A DNA stretch of 63,673 nt from contig QHXX01000021.1 of the NCBI GenBank assembly GCA_003223135.1, positions 1 through 63,673 on the forward strand, in the 5' to 3' direction. The translations under genes and the position numbers were made by a program. Below the pieces are notes generated by a model. The model did not search any database. It was not told where the DNA came from and saw only the letters and a list, made by a program, of their open reading frames with translations. The stretch's first letter is position 1. Every line of letters starts with the position of its first letter. The stretch comes from Acidobacteriota bacterium. GTDB lineage: Bacteria; Acidobacteriota; Polarisedimenticolia; Gp22-AA2. Of this stretch, positions 29,402 to 38,606 are shown piece after piece.

Positions 29402-29887
29402 CTACATCTCGTACTTGCCCATCTCGTCGGGGTCGAGGTTCTCCAGCCACTTCCGGATGCGCTCCGATTCCCCGGCGTCTTTCGTGAGGTCGGTGTTCTT
29501 CGCCTTCTCGATGACGTCGCTCTTGACGAAGATCGGAGAGCCGGTGCGCAGCGCGAGAGCGATGGCGTCGCTCGGTCGCGAATCGATCGGCACCACCTTG
29601 CCATCGTGAAGGAGGAAAATGAGGGCGTAGAATGTGTTGTCCTTAAGGTCGGTGATGACGACCTTCTCAACGCTCGCGTGCATGCTGCCGAGCATGCTCT
29701 TGAGGAGGTCATGGGTCATGGGTCGTGGCGTGACGATCTTCTCGATCTGAAGGGCGATGGCGTTGGCCTCGAAGATCCCTACCCAGATGGGCAGCACCGC
29801 GGAGCTGGAGGGATCGCGCAGGATGATGATCGGCATGTTCGTAATTGGATCGATCATCAGTCCTTTGATTTTCATTTCGAGTTCCAT
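29402..29887 (-). CDS. Bifunctional nuclease family (DUF151) protein
   Basis: 161 residues from the ATG at 29887, which gives MELEMKIKGLMIDPITNMPI as in homologues; an ATG at 29896 with GGGGGAGAGG nearby is the alternative. Characteristic stretches: AVLPIWVGIFEANAIALQIE, RPMTHDLLKSML, VVITDLKDNTFYALIFL and IDSRPSDAIALALRTGSPIFV. The family (plant BBD proteins, bacterial DUF151) has reported nuclease activity in some members, but its bacterial role is unclear. It lies 52 nt downstream of miaB and is probably the last gene of that run. Confidence 0.88.
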   Translation of the reverse strand: MELEMKIKGLMIDPITNMPIIILRDPSSSAVLPIWVGIFEANAIALQIEKIVTPRPMTHDLLKSMLGSMHASVEKVVITDLKDNTFYALIFLLHDGKVVPIDSRPSDAIALALRTGSPIFVKSDVIEKAKNTDLTKDAGESERIRKWLENLDPDEMGKYEM

Positions 29888-29939
29888 CGTGCCCATCCTC
29901 TCCCCCCGATCGCTCTTATAACCCGGCCATCCAGGCAAG

Positions 29940-31271
29940 TCAAGCAGCGCCGCGCTCCCGCAGGGGCTCGCCGATGAGAGAGTGCGGGTGTCCGTGCGTG
30001 ATCCGCACGTCCAGAGAGTCGCCGCGGCGCGCCGTTCCCGGGAAGTGGACGATGCGGTTGCAGCGCGTCCGCCCCTTCAAGAGCCCGTTGTCCAGGCGAC
30101 CTATCCCGTCCACGAGCACCTCGAACACACGTCCGACGAGCGCTTCGTTTCGACGGGCCTGGATCAATTCCTGAGCCCCCAGGAGCTCGCGCAGCCGCTC
30201 CTGCTTCACTTTGTCCGGCACCGCGCCTTCGATGCGCGTCGCTTCGGTGCCTGGTCTCGGCGAGTACGCGAAGGCGTAGACCTGATCGAATTCGAGCTCG
30301 CGCAGAAGCTGGAGGGTCTCATGGAACTCGGGGTCCGTTTCTCCCGGGAAACCTACGATGACGTCGGTGCTGAAGGCCATCCCGGGCACCGCCTTCTTCA
30401 AGTAGTCAATTTTCGACACGTACCGGGCGCGCGTGTAGCCGCGATTCATCGCCTTCAGGACCCGGTCGCACCCGGACTGCGCCGGCAGGTGGAGATGGTT
30501 GCACACCGTCGGAACGTCCCGGATGGCGTCCATGATCGTCTTCTTCAGGTGGCCGGGGTGCGACGTGGTGAAGCGGACGCGGCGGATGCCCGGAACCCGG
30601 TCCGCCATGTACAAAAGTGAGGCCAGGTCGTGGTTCCCGTCGTGATAGGCGTTGACGTTCTGTCCGAGAAATTCGATCTCGCAATATCCCTGCGCCGCGA
30701 GATCGCGCACCTCGGCCAGAATTTCCACGGGAGGACGATACACTTCGCGACCGCGTGTGAAGGGCACGATGCAATAGGTGCACGACTTGTCGCACCCCTC
30801 CATCACCGTGACAAAGGCCTTGGGTCCCGAGGCGCGGGCCGTGGTGCCGGAGGGAAAGACGATCGGATCATCGTCCCGCGCGAGGCCGATGGAGCGTCCC
30901 TCGCGCCGGGCCTTCTCGATCAGCTCCCCGAGGCGCGAAAGGTTGCGCGGACCCATCACCAGATCCACGAAAGGCGCCCGGCGAAAGATCCCTTCTCCGG
31001 CCTGCTGCGCCACGCAGCCGACGACGCCGATGAGCAGGTCGGGGTTTGCAATCTTGAGGTGGCGGAGTCTGCCGAGTCGCCCGAAGACCTTGCTCTCGGC
31101 CTTCTCCCTGACGCTGCAGGTGTTCAGGAGAATGATGTCGGCTTCCCGGTCGTCCAGGGTGGGGGCATACCCGAGGCCCGCCAGAACGCCCGCCATCTTT
31201 TCCGTGTCGTGCTGGTTCATCTGGCAGCCCCAGGTCGAGATGAGGTAGCGCTTCGGACGGCTGTCAGTCAT
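29940..31271 (-). CDS. miaB: tRNA-2-methylthio-N6-dimethylallyladenosine synthase
   Basis: 443 residues. A radical SAM methylthiotransferase that adds a methylthio group to i6A37 of tRNA. The N-terminal UPF0004 domain has Cys16 (TWGCQMNQHDTEKM), Cys52 (NTCSVREKA) and Cys86 (VVGCVAQQ) for the auxiliary cluster. The radical SAM motif is CDKSCTYC (Cys160, Cys164, Cys167). A C-terminal TRAM domain follows (VLVDGIGRLDNGLLKGRT). The start overlaps the HIT gene stop by 4 nt. Confidence 0.97.
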   Translation of the reverse strand: MTDSRPKRYLISTWGCQMNQHDTEKMAGVLAGLGYAPTLDDREADIILLNTCSVREKAESKVFGRLGRLRHLKIANPDLLIGVVGCVAQQAGEGIFRRAPFVDLVMGPRNLSRLGELIEKARREGRSIGLARDDDPIVFPSGTTARASGPKAFVTVMEGCDKSCTYCIVPFTRGREVYRPPVEILAEVRDLAAQGYCEIEFLGQNVNAYHDGNHDLASLLYMADRVPGIRRVRFTTSHPGHLKKTIMDAIRDVPTVCNHLHLPAQSGCDRVLKAMNRGYTRARYVSKIDYLKKAVPGMAFSTDVIVGFPGETDPEFHETLQLLRELEFDQVYAFAYSPRPGTEATRIEGAVPDKVKQERLRELLGAQELIQARRNEALVGRVFEVLVDGIGRLDNGLLKGRTRCNRIVHFPGTARRGDSLDVRITHGHPHSLIGEPLRERGAA

Positions 31272-31828
31272 TCTTTCGCCTTCCCCGCCGGAACCATGGA
31301 ACGGCCGCGGGCCCGGTCCGCGTGTGGCGCCGCACCGTCGGCGGCCAGCAGAAGCGGCCGCAAGCGGCGGTAGGTCGCCTGCAGGGATTCGGGAATGACC
31401 CGCGTGCCATGGACCACCGACATGAAGTTAGTGTCACCGTCCCAGCGTGGCACGATGTGCAGGTGGAAGTGCTTCTCGATCCCTGCGCCGGCGCTGCGCC
31501 CAAGGTTCATCCCCAGATTGATACCCGTCGGACGGTAGGCGCTCCGCAGGGCCGTCTCGCAGCGGACCGCGAGCTCCATCATCTCCTGGAGCGTCTCCGA
31601 CGGGGCGCCCTCGAGCGACGGTGCGTGGGCGAACGGCACGATCATCATGTGTCCGTTGTTGTAGGGATACTTGTTGAGGATGACATAATTGCGATGGCCG
31701 CGCACCAGGACCAGATTCTTCCGATCACGCCGGCCCCGGACCGCCCGGCAGAAAACGCAGCCGCGGTCACGGCTGCGTCCCGCCGCCCTGATGTAGCGGA
31801 GACGCCAGGGGCTGAAGAGCTTGTCCAT
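31268..31828 (-). CDS. HIT-family nucleotide hydrolase/transferase
   Basis: 186 residues from the ATG at 31828 (MDKLFSPWRLRYIRA is the usual beginning); an in-frame GTG at 31843 is less likely. An N-terminal CVFCRA may be half of a zinc site. The core has YVILNKYPYNNGHMMIVPF and the catalytic triad motif HFHLHIVPRW. Members act as AP4A phosphorylases or dinucleoside hydrolases; the exact substrate cannot be told. Overlaps miaB by 4 nt and follows the HU/IHF gene by 46 nt. Confidence 0.9.
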   Translation of the reverse strand: MDKLFSPWRLRYIRAAGRSRDRGCVFCRAVRGRRDRKNLVLVRGHRNYVILNKYPYNNGHMMIVPFAHAPSLEGAPSETLQEMMELAVRCETALRSAYRPTGINLGMNLGRSAGAGIEKHFHLHIVPRWDGDTNFMSVVHGTRVIPESLQATYRRLRPLLLAADGAAPHADRARGRSMVPAGKAKE

Positions 31829-31874
31829 GGTGGAGGATCCCACCGGGTCCAGGACGCCTAGGGAGACCAGGCGC

Positions 31875-32207
31875 TCAGGGCTCCGCGCCGGTCGAGGAGA
31901 CAGACGACGCTGCCGGTTCGGATGGCCGCGCCGAGCTGTTGATCAATTCCTTCAGCTCCTTCCCGGGCTTGAAATACGGGATTCGCTTCGCAGGGACGTC
32001 CACCTTGTCCCCGGTCTTGGGATTGCGGCCCTGGCGGGACCGGCGCTGCCGGATGCGGAAGCTTCCGAAGCCGCGCAACTCGATCTTCTGGTCCTTGCGC
32101 AAGGCGTCGATAATCGAGTCGAAGACCGTGTTCACGATAATTTCGGAGTGCTTTTTTGTCAGCTCCGAGACCCGCGCCACCTCTTCCACCAGCTCGGCCT
32201 TAGTCAT
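31875..32207 (-). CDS. HU/IHF-family DNA-binding protein (IHF-like)
   Basis: 110 residues from the ATG at 32207, where the family begins (MTKAELVEEVARVSELTKKH); the upstream extension has no family counterpart. The DNA-bending arm reads RRSRQGRNPKTGDKVDVPAK, followed by PYFKPGKELKELIN. A poorly conserved Ser/Ala/Pro tail closes the protein. It lies 65 nt downstream of rpsA, the place of the IHF beta gene in many genomes. A second family member is at 53777. Confidence 0.92.
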   Translation of the reverse strand: MTKAELVEEVARVSELTKKHSEIIVNTVFDSIIDALRKDQKIELRGFGSFRIRQRRSRQGRNPKTGDKVDVPAKRIPYFKPGKELKELINSSARPSEPAASSVSSTGAEP

Positions 32208-32272
32208 GGACGCGCCTGCCCTCGCCCTCTCGCGGCCCGCGCCCCCGAGGCGCGACACCGCGTCCGTGGCCT

Positions 32273-33920
32273 CTAGTCCCCGTCCTCGCTCTCTTCGAAG
32301 CCGTCGCGCCCCCGCCGGCGCTTCTCCTCGCGGCGACGACCGGAGTGACCGGCGACCTCGCCGAGGTTGATCGAACCGCCGCCCTGCGACTTCATGTAGT
32401 TCTTCAGCTCCTCGCGGCTCTGGTCCTGCACCGCGGCCTTGATGGAAAGTCCGATCTTCTGCTCGGCGATATCCATCTTGATGATCTTGGTGGTCACCGC
32501 GTCGTCCACTCGCAACTTGTCGGAGGGCTTGTCCACGCGCTCTTCGGCGATCTCGGACACGTGCACCAGCCCCTCGATTCCTTCGGAGATTTCGACGAAG
32601 GCCCCGAAGTCGGTGAGACGAACGATGCGGCCGGTGACAAGATCACCGACGGAGTAGGTCTTGAAGAACTCCTCCCAAATGTTCGGCTGCAGCTGCTTGA
32701 TGCCCAGAGACAACCGCTGGTTCTCCGAGTCGATCTTCAAGATCACGGCGTCGACGTCGTCTCCCTTCTTCAACATCTCCGAAGGGTGCTTGAGGCGTTT
32801 GGTCCAGGACATGTCCGAGATGTGCACCAGCCCGTCGATCCCCTCCTCCACCTCGATGAAGGCGCCGAAGTCGGTCAGGTTGCGGACCTTTCCCGTGATC
32901 CTGTCGCCCTCATGGTATTTCTCGCTTATGGTCTGCCACGGATTGGGTTCGGTTTGACGCAGCCCCAAGGACAGGCGGCGCGCCGCCTTGTCCACGTCCA
33001 GGACGACCGCTTCGACCATGTCTCCGACCGTCATGACCTTGGAAGGGTGTTTCACACGCTTGGTCCAGGACATCTCCGAAACGTGGATCAGCCCCTCGAC
33101 GCCCGCCTCGAGCTCGATGAAGGCACCATAGTCGGTGAGGCTCACGACTTTTCCCTTGACACGCGACTCGCGTGGGTACTTCTCGTCAACGGATTCCCAT
33201 GGATCGAGGCTGCGCTGCTTGAAGCCCAGAGAGACGCGTTCTTTCTCGGGGTCGAACTTGAGCACGACGACCTCGACCTCGTGACCCACGTTGAACATCT
33301 CGCTGGGGTGATTGACGCGTCCCCAGGACATGTCCGTCTTGTGCAGAAGACCGTCGATTCCGCCCAGATCGATAAAGGCACCGTACTCGGTGATGTTCTT
33401 CACAACCCCCCGGACCACTTTCCCTTCGGTGAGGCCGCCGAGGGTGCGACGTTTCTTCTCGGCGTTCTCCTCCTCAAGGACCGCCTTCCTTGACAGGACG
33501 ATGTTACCGCGCTTGCGGTTCACCTTGATGACCCGCATCTGCAGCTCTTTGCCCTTCATGGCGGCAAGATTGCGCACGGGTCTAAGGTCAACCAGCTATC
33601 CGGGCAGGAGGGCACGGACGTCCAAGGAACTCGTCCTTGTCGATGATCCCTTCGGACTTGTACCCCACGTCCACGATGACCTCGTTCCCGCTGATCCGCA
33701 GAACGCGTCCCCGAACCACTTCCCCTTCCGCCAGGGTGCGGAGAGACTGGTCGTACATCTCGAGAAGTTGTTCGTATTCGCCGTCCTTGAGCTCGGCGTC
33801 GACGCCGTCCATGGGTCTGAGACGTTCGGTCCGTTTGGGCTTGGGAGAGGGATTCAGGTTCTGGGGGGCCGCGTCAAGCGGTCCGAGGGTGGGGTCGTCC
33901 TTCATTTTCTGCAAATCCAT
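32273..33920 (-). pseudogene. rpsA: 30S ribosomal protein S1, internally deleted and interrupted
   Basis: The 5' piece (ATG at 33920 with AAGGAGGT upstream) encodes the N-terminus and the first half of S1 domain 1 (EGEVVRGRVLRISGNEVIVD, then VGYKSEGIIDKDEF). It then leaves frame and stops at 33588. The 3' piece, in another frame, resumes at VRALLPG, an in-frame TAG (33596-33598) and LVDLRPVRNLAAMKGKEL, which is late domain 2. Four complete S1 domains and an Arg/Lys-rich tail follow. About 70-80 residues are missing, and the TAG sits where TCG (Ser) would restore PGSLVDLRPV. Since S1 is normally essential for initiation, this is either a dead copy or an assembly error. The 3' piece could restart at internal ATGs (33577, 33559). 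Confidence 0.85.
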
Positions 33921-34124
33921 GCAGGCAGGTACCTCCTTAGTCGTTTCGGTGGCCGGCTGCCTAAAAACCGGCCGCACCGCTTTTTGGACGCGAATTTGCG
34001 TCCCGGCTCACGGATCATCACGCGGAGATTCAGGGGGCCGATCCGGCTGGGTCTCCGTCCCGCCGCGGGCCGGAGGCAGGGACATCAACCGGAAGGGCCT
34101 CCACCCCGGCAACAGGATTCGTGA

Positions 34125-34153
34125 AGCATACTGACCGTCCGCCGGTCTGTCAA
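34125..34153 (-). promoter_or_regulatory. Promoter of rpsA
   Basis: Minus strand TTGACA (34153-34148), 17-nt spacer, TATGCT (34130-34125). Predicted start near 34118, leaving a leader of about 200 nt before the rpsA ATG; S1 leaders are often autoregulatory in other bacteria. Confidence 0.55.
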
Positions 34154-34178
34154 TAAGAAAAACTTTATTTTCATCAGA

Positions 34179-35306
34179 TTACGAGACCCGGTAGCTCTTC
34201 CTGGCGCGGCCCGAAGCACCGACCGCGGTGTGATCCAGCGCATCGAGAAACCGTTCGTTCTCCGTCCTGAGCCCGACCGAAACTCGGATGGCACGATCGA
34301 ATCCGTATGCCTCCATCGGGCGGACGATGACCCCCAGGCGGAGGAGGGCCTGGTACACCTCCTCTCCCTTCTGCGGGGTGAAGACGAGGAAGAAGTTGGC
34401 CACGGACGGTACGAATCTCACCCCCCTCCGCGCCAGCTCGGTTCCGAGAAAGGTCGCCTCCTGGCTGTTTTCCGCCTTCGAGAGGGCGACATGGTGGACA
34501 TCATCGAGCGCGGCGCGGGCGGCCGCCTGGGCCAGAACAGAGGTGTTGAAGGGAGAACGGACACCGTCGAGGGCCTGCGCCACTTCCTTGACAGTAGCGG
34601 CGTAGCCGATACGCATTCCGGCGAGACCATGGATCTTCGAGAATGTCCTCAGAACGACGACATTACGGCCGTTCCGCAGATCCTCCAGACAGTCGGGGTA
34701 GTCAGGGGCCTCGACGTAGTCCCGGTAGGCCTCATCGACGACGGTCAGGACATGCCGGGGAACGCTTCGGAAATAGGCATCGAAGGCCGCGCGCGTCACG
34801 TGCGTCCCGGTCGGGTTGTTGGGGTTGGCGATGTAGACGAGCGCCGTGGTGTCCCGACAGGCGGCGGCCATCGCCTCGAGGTCGTGGCGATAGTCCTTGA
34901 GCGCGACCAGCTTCAGGGGAGCCCCCATCGCCCTGACGGCGATCGAATACATGATGAAGGACTGGTCGGCGACCACCGCCCCGCGCTCGCGGGACAGAAA
35001 CGCCTTGGACAGAATCTCGACCAACTCGGTCGAGCCGTTGCCGAGGACGATCTGATCCACGGGGAGGTGCAAACGCCCCGACAGGGCATGGCGCAAATCG
35101 TGCCCCTGGCTGTCGGGGTAGCGGTGAGCACGACCGGCCCCTTCACGGATCGCCTCGAGCGCCCGCGGCGATGGCCCCAGCGGGTTCTCGTTGCTCGCGA
35201 GCTTGACGACCTGGCGCATCCCGAGCTGGCGCTCGGCCTCTTCGATCGGCTTCCCGGGGACGTACGGCGCGATCTTCAGAAGGTGGCCCGGCACGCGAAA
35301 CTTCAC
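34179..35306 (-). CDS. hisC: Histidinol-phosphate aminotransferase
   Basis: 375 residues from a GTG at 35306 that overlaps the rluB stop by 4 nt (GTGA), with GGAGG just upstream. It transfers the amino group from glutamate to imidazole-acetol phosphate in histidine synthesis, though relatives act on aromatic amino acids. Features: LASNENPLGPSPRALEAIRE, LGNGSTELVEIL, IANPNNPTGTHV, VVDEAYRDYV, the PLP Lys in RTFSKIHGLAGMRIGYA, and the C-terminal RVSVGLRTENERFLDAL. No other his genes are nearby, so an aromatic role cannot be excluded. Confidence 0.88.
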   Translation of the reverse strand: MKFRVPGHLLKIAPYVPGKPIEEAERQLGMRQVVKLASNENPLGPSPRALEAIREGAGRAHRYPDSQGHDLRHALSGRLHLPVDQIVLGNGSTELVEILSKAFLSRERGAVVADQSFIMYSIAVRAMGAPLKLVALKDYRHDLEAMAAACRDTTALVYIANPNNPTGTHVTRAAFDAYFRSVPRHVLTVVDEAYRDYVEAPDYPDCLEDLRNGRNVVVLRTFSKIHGLAGMRIGYAATVKEVAQALDGVRSPFNTSVLAQAAARAALDDVHHVALSKAENSQEATFLGTELARRGVRFVPSVANFFLVFTPQKGEEVYQALLRLGVIVRPMEAYGFDRAIRVSVGLRTENERFLDALDHTAVGASGRARKSYRVS

Positions 35307-36067
35307 GATCCCTCCAGCAGGCGCCTGATTTCCTCGGGGGTGAGCCGGCGCCATTCCCCCGGTTTTAACCCACGATCGCGGATCGGCCCGATGGCAATCC
35401 GCTTGAGCTTCTGTACGCGGTGACCGAGGCGATCGAGCATCCGGCGTATCTGGTTCTTCCGCCCCTCGTACAGGGTGACCTCGAGCCAGGAGTTCACCTG
35501 GGAAGAGATCCGCTCGACGCGCGCCGGCAGGGTCCGGCGGCCGTCCAGGAGCAGCCCGCGCCGCAACGTCCGGATCTCCTCCTCCCCCACCGAGCCTTTG
35601 ACCTTGACCCGGTACACCTTCGCGACGTGGTTCGCCGGGTGCGTCAGGCGGTAGGTCAGGTTGCCGTCATTGGTCAGGATCAGGAGGCCTTCACTGTTCC
35701 AGTCCAGGCGCCCTACGGGAAAGACGCGCTCGCGAACACCCTGGAGGAGATCCACCACCGTCGGCCGTCCCTCCGGATCGGAAGCGGATGTAATCATCCC
35801 CTTCGGCTTGTTCAGGAGATAGTAGGCCCGCCTTCCGACAGGGCGCACGCGGCGCCCGTCGACCCGCACCTGGTCCCGCTCCGGCTCGACGCGCACTCCG
35901 AGCGCGGTGATCACCTGCCCGTTCACCTCCACACGTCCGGCCTGGATCAGGCGCTCCCCTTCGCGTCGCGAGGCGATGCCGGCGTCGGCCAGAAACTTCT
36001 GCAGGCGGATGCCGCCCGGGCCCTCAGGAGTCGTCTCCGTCGTCTCTCCGCTCGTTCTCGTCGTCAT
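35303..36067 (-). CDS. rluB: Ribosomal large-subunit pseudouridine synthase (RluB-type)
   Basis: 254 residues from the ATG at 36067, which overlaps scpB by 44 nt. An S4 domain (RLQKFLADAGIASRREGERL) precedes the catalytic domain: LLNKPKGMITSASDPEGRPT, the active-site Asp in VGRLDWNSEGLLILTNDG, and the C-terminal YEGRKNQIRRMLDRLGHRV. The RluB/E/F subgroup isomerises uridine in 23S rRNA; distinguishing RluB from RsuA by eye is approximate. The scpA-scpB-rluB order is common in bacteria. Confidence 0.92.
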   Translation of the reverse strand: MTTRTSGETTETTPEGPGGIRLQKFLADAGIASRREGERLIQAGRVEVNGQVITALGVRVEPERDQVRVDGRRVRPVGRRAYYLLNKPKGMITSASDPEGRPTVVDLLQGVRERVFPVGRLDWNSEGLLILTNDGNLTYRLTHPANHVAKVYRVKVKGSVGEEEIRTLRRGLLLDGRRTLPARVERISSQVNSWLEVTLYEGRKNQIRRMLDRLGHRVQKLKRIAIGPIRDRGLKPGEWRRLTPEEIRRLLEGS

Positions 36068-36764
36068 TCTCCTCGGGATCTTCCCCATTGCCGCCGTCGT
36101 CCTCGTCCTCTTCCTCGAACGGTCCGAGAGCGTCGCCCGCCGGCCGGGCCGCGAGGGGCGCCGGGGAGGCAACCGCTGGCGCGTCACCCTGCGTCGCGGA
36201 GGCAGGAACATCCGCGCCCGCCGCCAGGGCTCCGAACTCCGAGATGTCCGGGAGGTCCTGAAGCGAGTTCAGCCCGAAGTGCGCCAGGAACTCGGGCGTC
36301 GTGCCGTAGAGGAACGGCTTTCCGACCACCTTCTTGCGCCCCAGGATCCGCACCAGCTTCTTCTCCAGGAGAGCCTCGAGAACCGACGACGGGTCAGTGC
36401 CCCGGATCGTCTGGATCTCTGGCGTGGTGACCGGCTGCCGGTAGGCGATGATCGCCAGGGTCTCGAGCGCCTGGGCCGACAGCCGTCGCCGGTTGCGCGA
36501 TCGGAACAACGCTCGCACCCACTCACCGAGGTCCGGCTTGGTGGCCATGCGGTACCCGCCGGCCACGCGTTGCACCATCAGTCCGCGCTCTTCCGACTCG
36601 CAGGCCCGGGACACCGCATCGAGCGCTGCCTGAAGCGCGTCCCGGTCCGCACCCGGAAACAGATCGACCAGATCATCGATCGTCAGCGGCTCCTCGGCGG
36701 CGAACACCAGGGCCTCGAGAATCGCCCGCAGTCTGCCGCCCTCCGGTGGCGCCGTCTCAGGCAT
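36024..36764 (-). CDS. scpB: Segregation and condensation protein B
   Basis: 246 residues from the ATG at 36764, which overlaps the scpA stop by 8 nt. Winged-helix pair with typical LRAILEALVFAAEEPLTIDD, GGYRMATKPDLGEWVRAL, LSAQALETLAIIAYRQPVTT, IRGTDPSSVLEALLEKKLVR and GRPFLYGTT-like VGKPFLYGTTPEFLAHFGL. ScpB dimers bind ScpA and SMC in condensin. The last 60 residues are an extremely acidic low-complexity tail, which also overlaps the rluB start. Confidence 0.95.
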   Translation of the reverse strand: MPETAPPEGGRLRAILEALVFAAEEPLTIDDLVDLFPGADRDALQAALDAVSRACESEERGLMVQRVAGGYRMATKPDLGEWVRALFRSRNRRRLSAQALETLAIIAYRQPVTTPEIQTIRGTDPSSVLEALLEKKLVRILGRKKVVGKPFLYGTTPEFLAHFGLNSLQDLPDISEFGALAAGADVPASATQGDAPAVASPAPLAARPAGDALGPFEEEDEDDGGNGEDPEENDDENERRDDGDDS

Positions 36765-37578
36765 GGTCGGACCCGGTCTCCCGGATCGGCGGCAGCGTCT
36801 CGTCCGCCAGGACGATGAGGATGTCTTCATGGTGGTGGCTCACGTGCGCACGCACCAGGCGAAGACGGATGACTTCCAGGAGCGCAAGGAACGTCAGGAT
36901 GCAGGCGACGCGGTCGCCCAGGCCGCTGAACAGAGCCTGGAAATGGACTCGGCGCTCCCGCTGCAGGGTGTTCATCAGCCAGTCGATCCGCTCCACCAGA
37001 GTGATCCGCTCGCGGCTGATGTGCGCCGCCCCCTCGCTCCCCAGCCGTCGCAGGATGTCCCGGAAGGCGCGAAGAAGCGTGAAGAGATCCGCGTCGATCT
37101 GCTCCTCGCCGGCGTACTCGGCGATGGCGGCCCGCGGCCGGAGATAAACCAACTCCATGATCGCCTCCCTCTCCTGCAAGTGCTCGGCGACCTCGCGCAG
37201 GGCTCCGGCTCGTCCCGCACCTTCGAACCGGACCTGTTTCTCGGCTGACAGCGAGAACTCGGTCGCGGCAGCGGGGTCGGGTGGCAGGAGGCGACGCGAC
37301 TTGATGTGGATGAGCGTCGCCACCCCGACAACGTGGTCACCGGCGGCCCCCGGCTCCACCTCGCTCGCCATCGCGAGAAAGTCGTTGTACTGCCGGGCGA
37401 TCTCGGCGATCGGAAGGGTCGTGACATCGATCTCATCCGTACGGATGAGATGCAGCAGGAGCTCCAGAGGCCCCTGGAACGTGTCGAGCTGCACCTCGCC
37501 CGGCCGGAACGTGGCGGCCGCAGGCGGGGCGGCGTGCGAATCGGCGGTCTGCGGTGGAGGCGGGTGGGCGTCGTTCAA
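36757..37578 (-). CDS. scpA: Segregation and condensation protein A
   Basis: 273 residues. Kleisin of the SMC-ScpAB condensin. The N-terminal part has the hallmark FQGPLELLLHLIRTDEIDVT followed by LPIAEIARQYNDFLAMA and ATLIHIKSRRLLP. The C-terminal winged helix includes FLALLEVIRLRLVRAHVSHH. The start overlaps trpS by 4 nt and the end overlaps scpB by 8 nt, consistent with coupled synthesis of complex partners. No smc gene is in the window. Confidence 0.95.
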   Translation of the reverse strand: MNDAHPPPPQTADSHAAPPAAATFRPGEVQLDTFQGPLELLLHLIRTDEIDVTTLPIAEIARQYNDFLAMASEVEPGAAGDHVVGVATLIHIKSRRLLPPDPAAATEFSLSAEKQVRFEGAGRAGALREVAEHLQEREAIMELVYLRPRAAIAEYAGEEQIDADLFTLLRAFRDILRRLGSEGAAHISRERITLVERIDWLMNTLQRERRVHFQALFSGLGDRVACILTFLALLEVIRLRLVRAHVSHHHEDILIVLADETLPPIRETGSDHA

Positions 37579-38606
37579 GGTCGGATCCCCGTGTCGATTT
37601 TCATGGCGGCGCGCACCAGCTCCATCGTCTTTCTCGCTTCACTCCGTGCCCGGCGTGCCCCCTCGGCAAGGATGTCGCGCACCCGGCCCCTGTCCTGAAC
37701 CAGTCGCGCACGGCGCTCCTGGATCGGCCGCAGCACGGGCTCGAGATGGCTCAGGAGATACGTCTTGCAGTCGATACAGCCGATCCCGGCCCGTCGGCAT
37801 TCCACATTGACCAGGTCCAGCGTGGCCCGGTCCGAGAACGCCTTGTGCAGATCATAAACCGGGCAAACGTCCGGATTTCCGGGATCCTTGCGGGTCTTGC
37901 GCGCCGGGTCAGTCACCATCTTGAGGATCTTCTGCCGGCTCTCCTCGATCGGATCCGCAAGGTTGATGGCGTTGCCGTAGGATTTGCTCATCTTGCGTCC
38001 GTCGGTGCCCGGCACGCGCGGCACCCTCGTGGTGATCGCCCGGGGCTCCGGGAAGACCGGGCCGTACAGCGAGTTGAAGCGCCGGGCGATTTCCCGGCAC
38101 AGCTCCAGATGAGCCAGCTGATCTTCTCCCACCGGCACCACCTCCGCTCGATAGATCAGGATGTCGGCGGCCTGCAGCACCGGGTAGCCGAGGAAGCCGT
38201 AGTTCGTCAGGTCGCGGTTGGCGATCTGCTGCTGTTGCTCCTTGTAGGACGGCACCCGCTCGAGCCAGGCGACCGGAACGATCATCGACAGGAGGAGGTG
38301 CAACTCGGCATGCTCCGGGACGTGAGACTGCACAAAGATCGTGCTCTTGTCCGGATCGAGGCCGGCCGCCAGCCAGTCGAGCGCCATGTCCTCCACGTAG
38401 TCCCTGATCCGTGAGGTGTCGGCGTACTCGCTGGTCAGGGCGTGCCAGTCGCAGATCGCGAAAAAACACTCGTGCGTGTCTTGCATCTTGATCCAGTTGT
38501 CCAGCGCGCCCACGAGGTGGCCGATGTGCATCGGCCCCGTCGGGCGGAAACCGGACAGGACCCTGGGGCGCTTCGCGACCGCGGGAACTTCGACGGGTCT
38601 CGTCAC
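37575..38606 (-). CDS. trpS: Tryptophanyl-tRNA synthetase
   Basis: 343 residues, the standard bacterial length. Class Ic enzyme charging tRNA-Trp. HIGH equivalent in SGFRPTGPMHIGHLVGALDN, KMSKS intact in GTDGRKMSKSYGNAI, and the family strings NYGFLGYPVLQAADILIY and VPVGEDQLAHLELCREIA. The start overlaps the upstream small gene by 4 nt and the end overlaps scpA by 4 nt. Confidence 0.97.
   Translation of the reverse strand: MTRPVEVPAVAKRPRVLSGFRPTGPMHIGHLVGALDNWIKMQDTHECFFAICDWHALTSEYADTSRIRDYVEDMALDWLAAGLDPDKSTIFVQSHVPEHAELHLLLSMIVPVAWLERVPSYKEQQQQIANRDLTNYGFLGYPVLQAADILIYRAEVVPVGEDQLAHLELCREIARRFNSLYGPVFPEPRAITTRVPRVPGTDGRKMSKSYGNAINLADPIEESRQKILKMVTDPARKTRKDPGNPDVCPVYDLHKAFSDRATLDLVNVECRRAGIGCIDCKTYLLSHLEPVLRPIQERRARLVQDRGRVRDILAEGARRARSEARKTMELVRAAMKIDTGIRP

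Noticed and set aside
32273..33920. Programmed frameshift or stop read-through in rpsA
   Set aside because: About 70-80 residues of the protein are missing as well, so a recoding event could not restore S1; deletion or misassembly explains all the facts.
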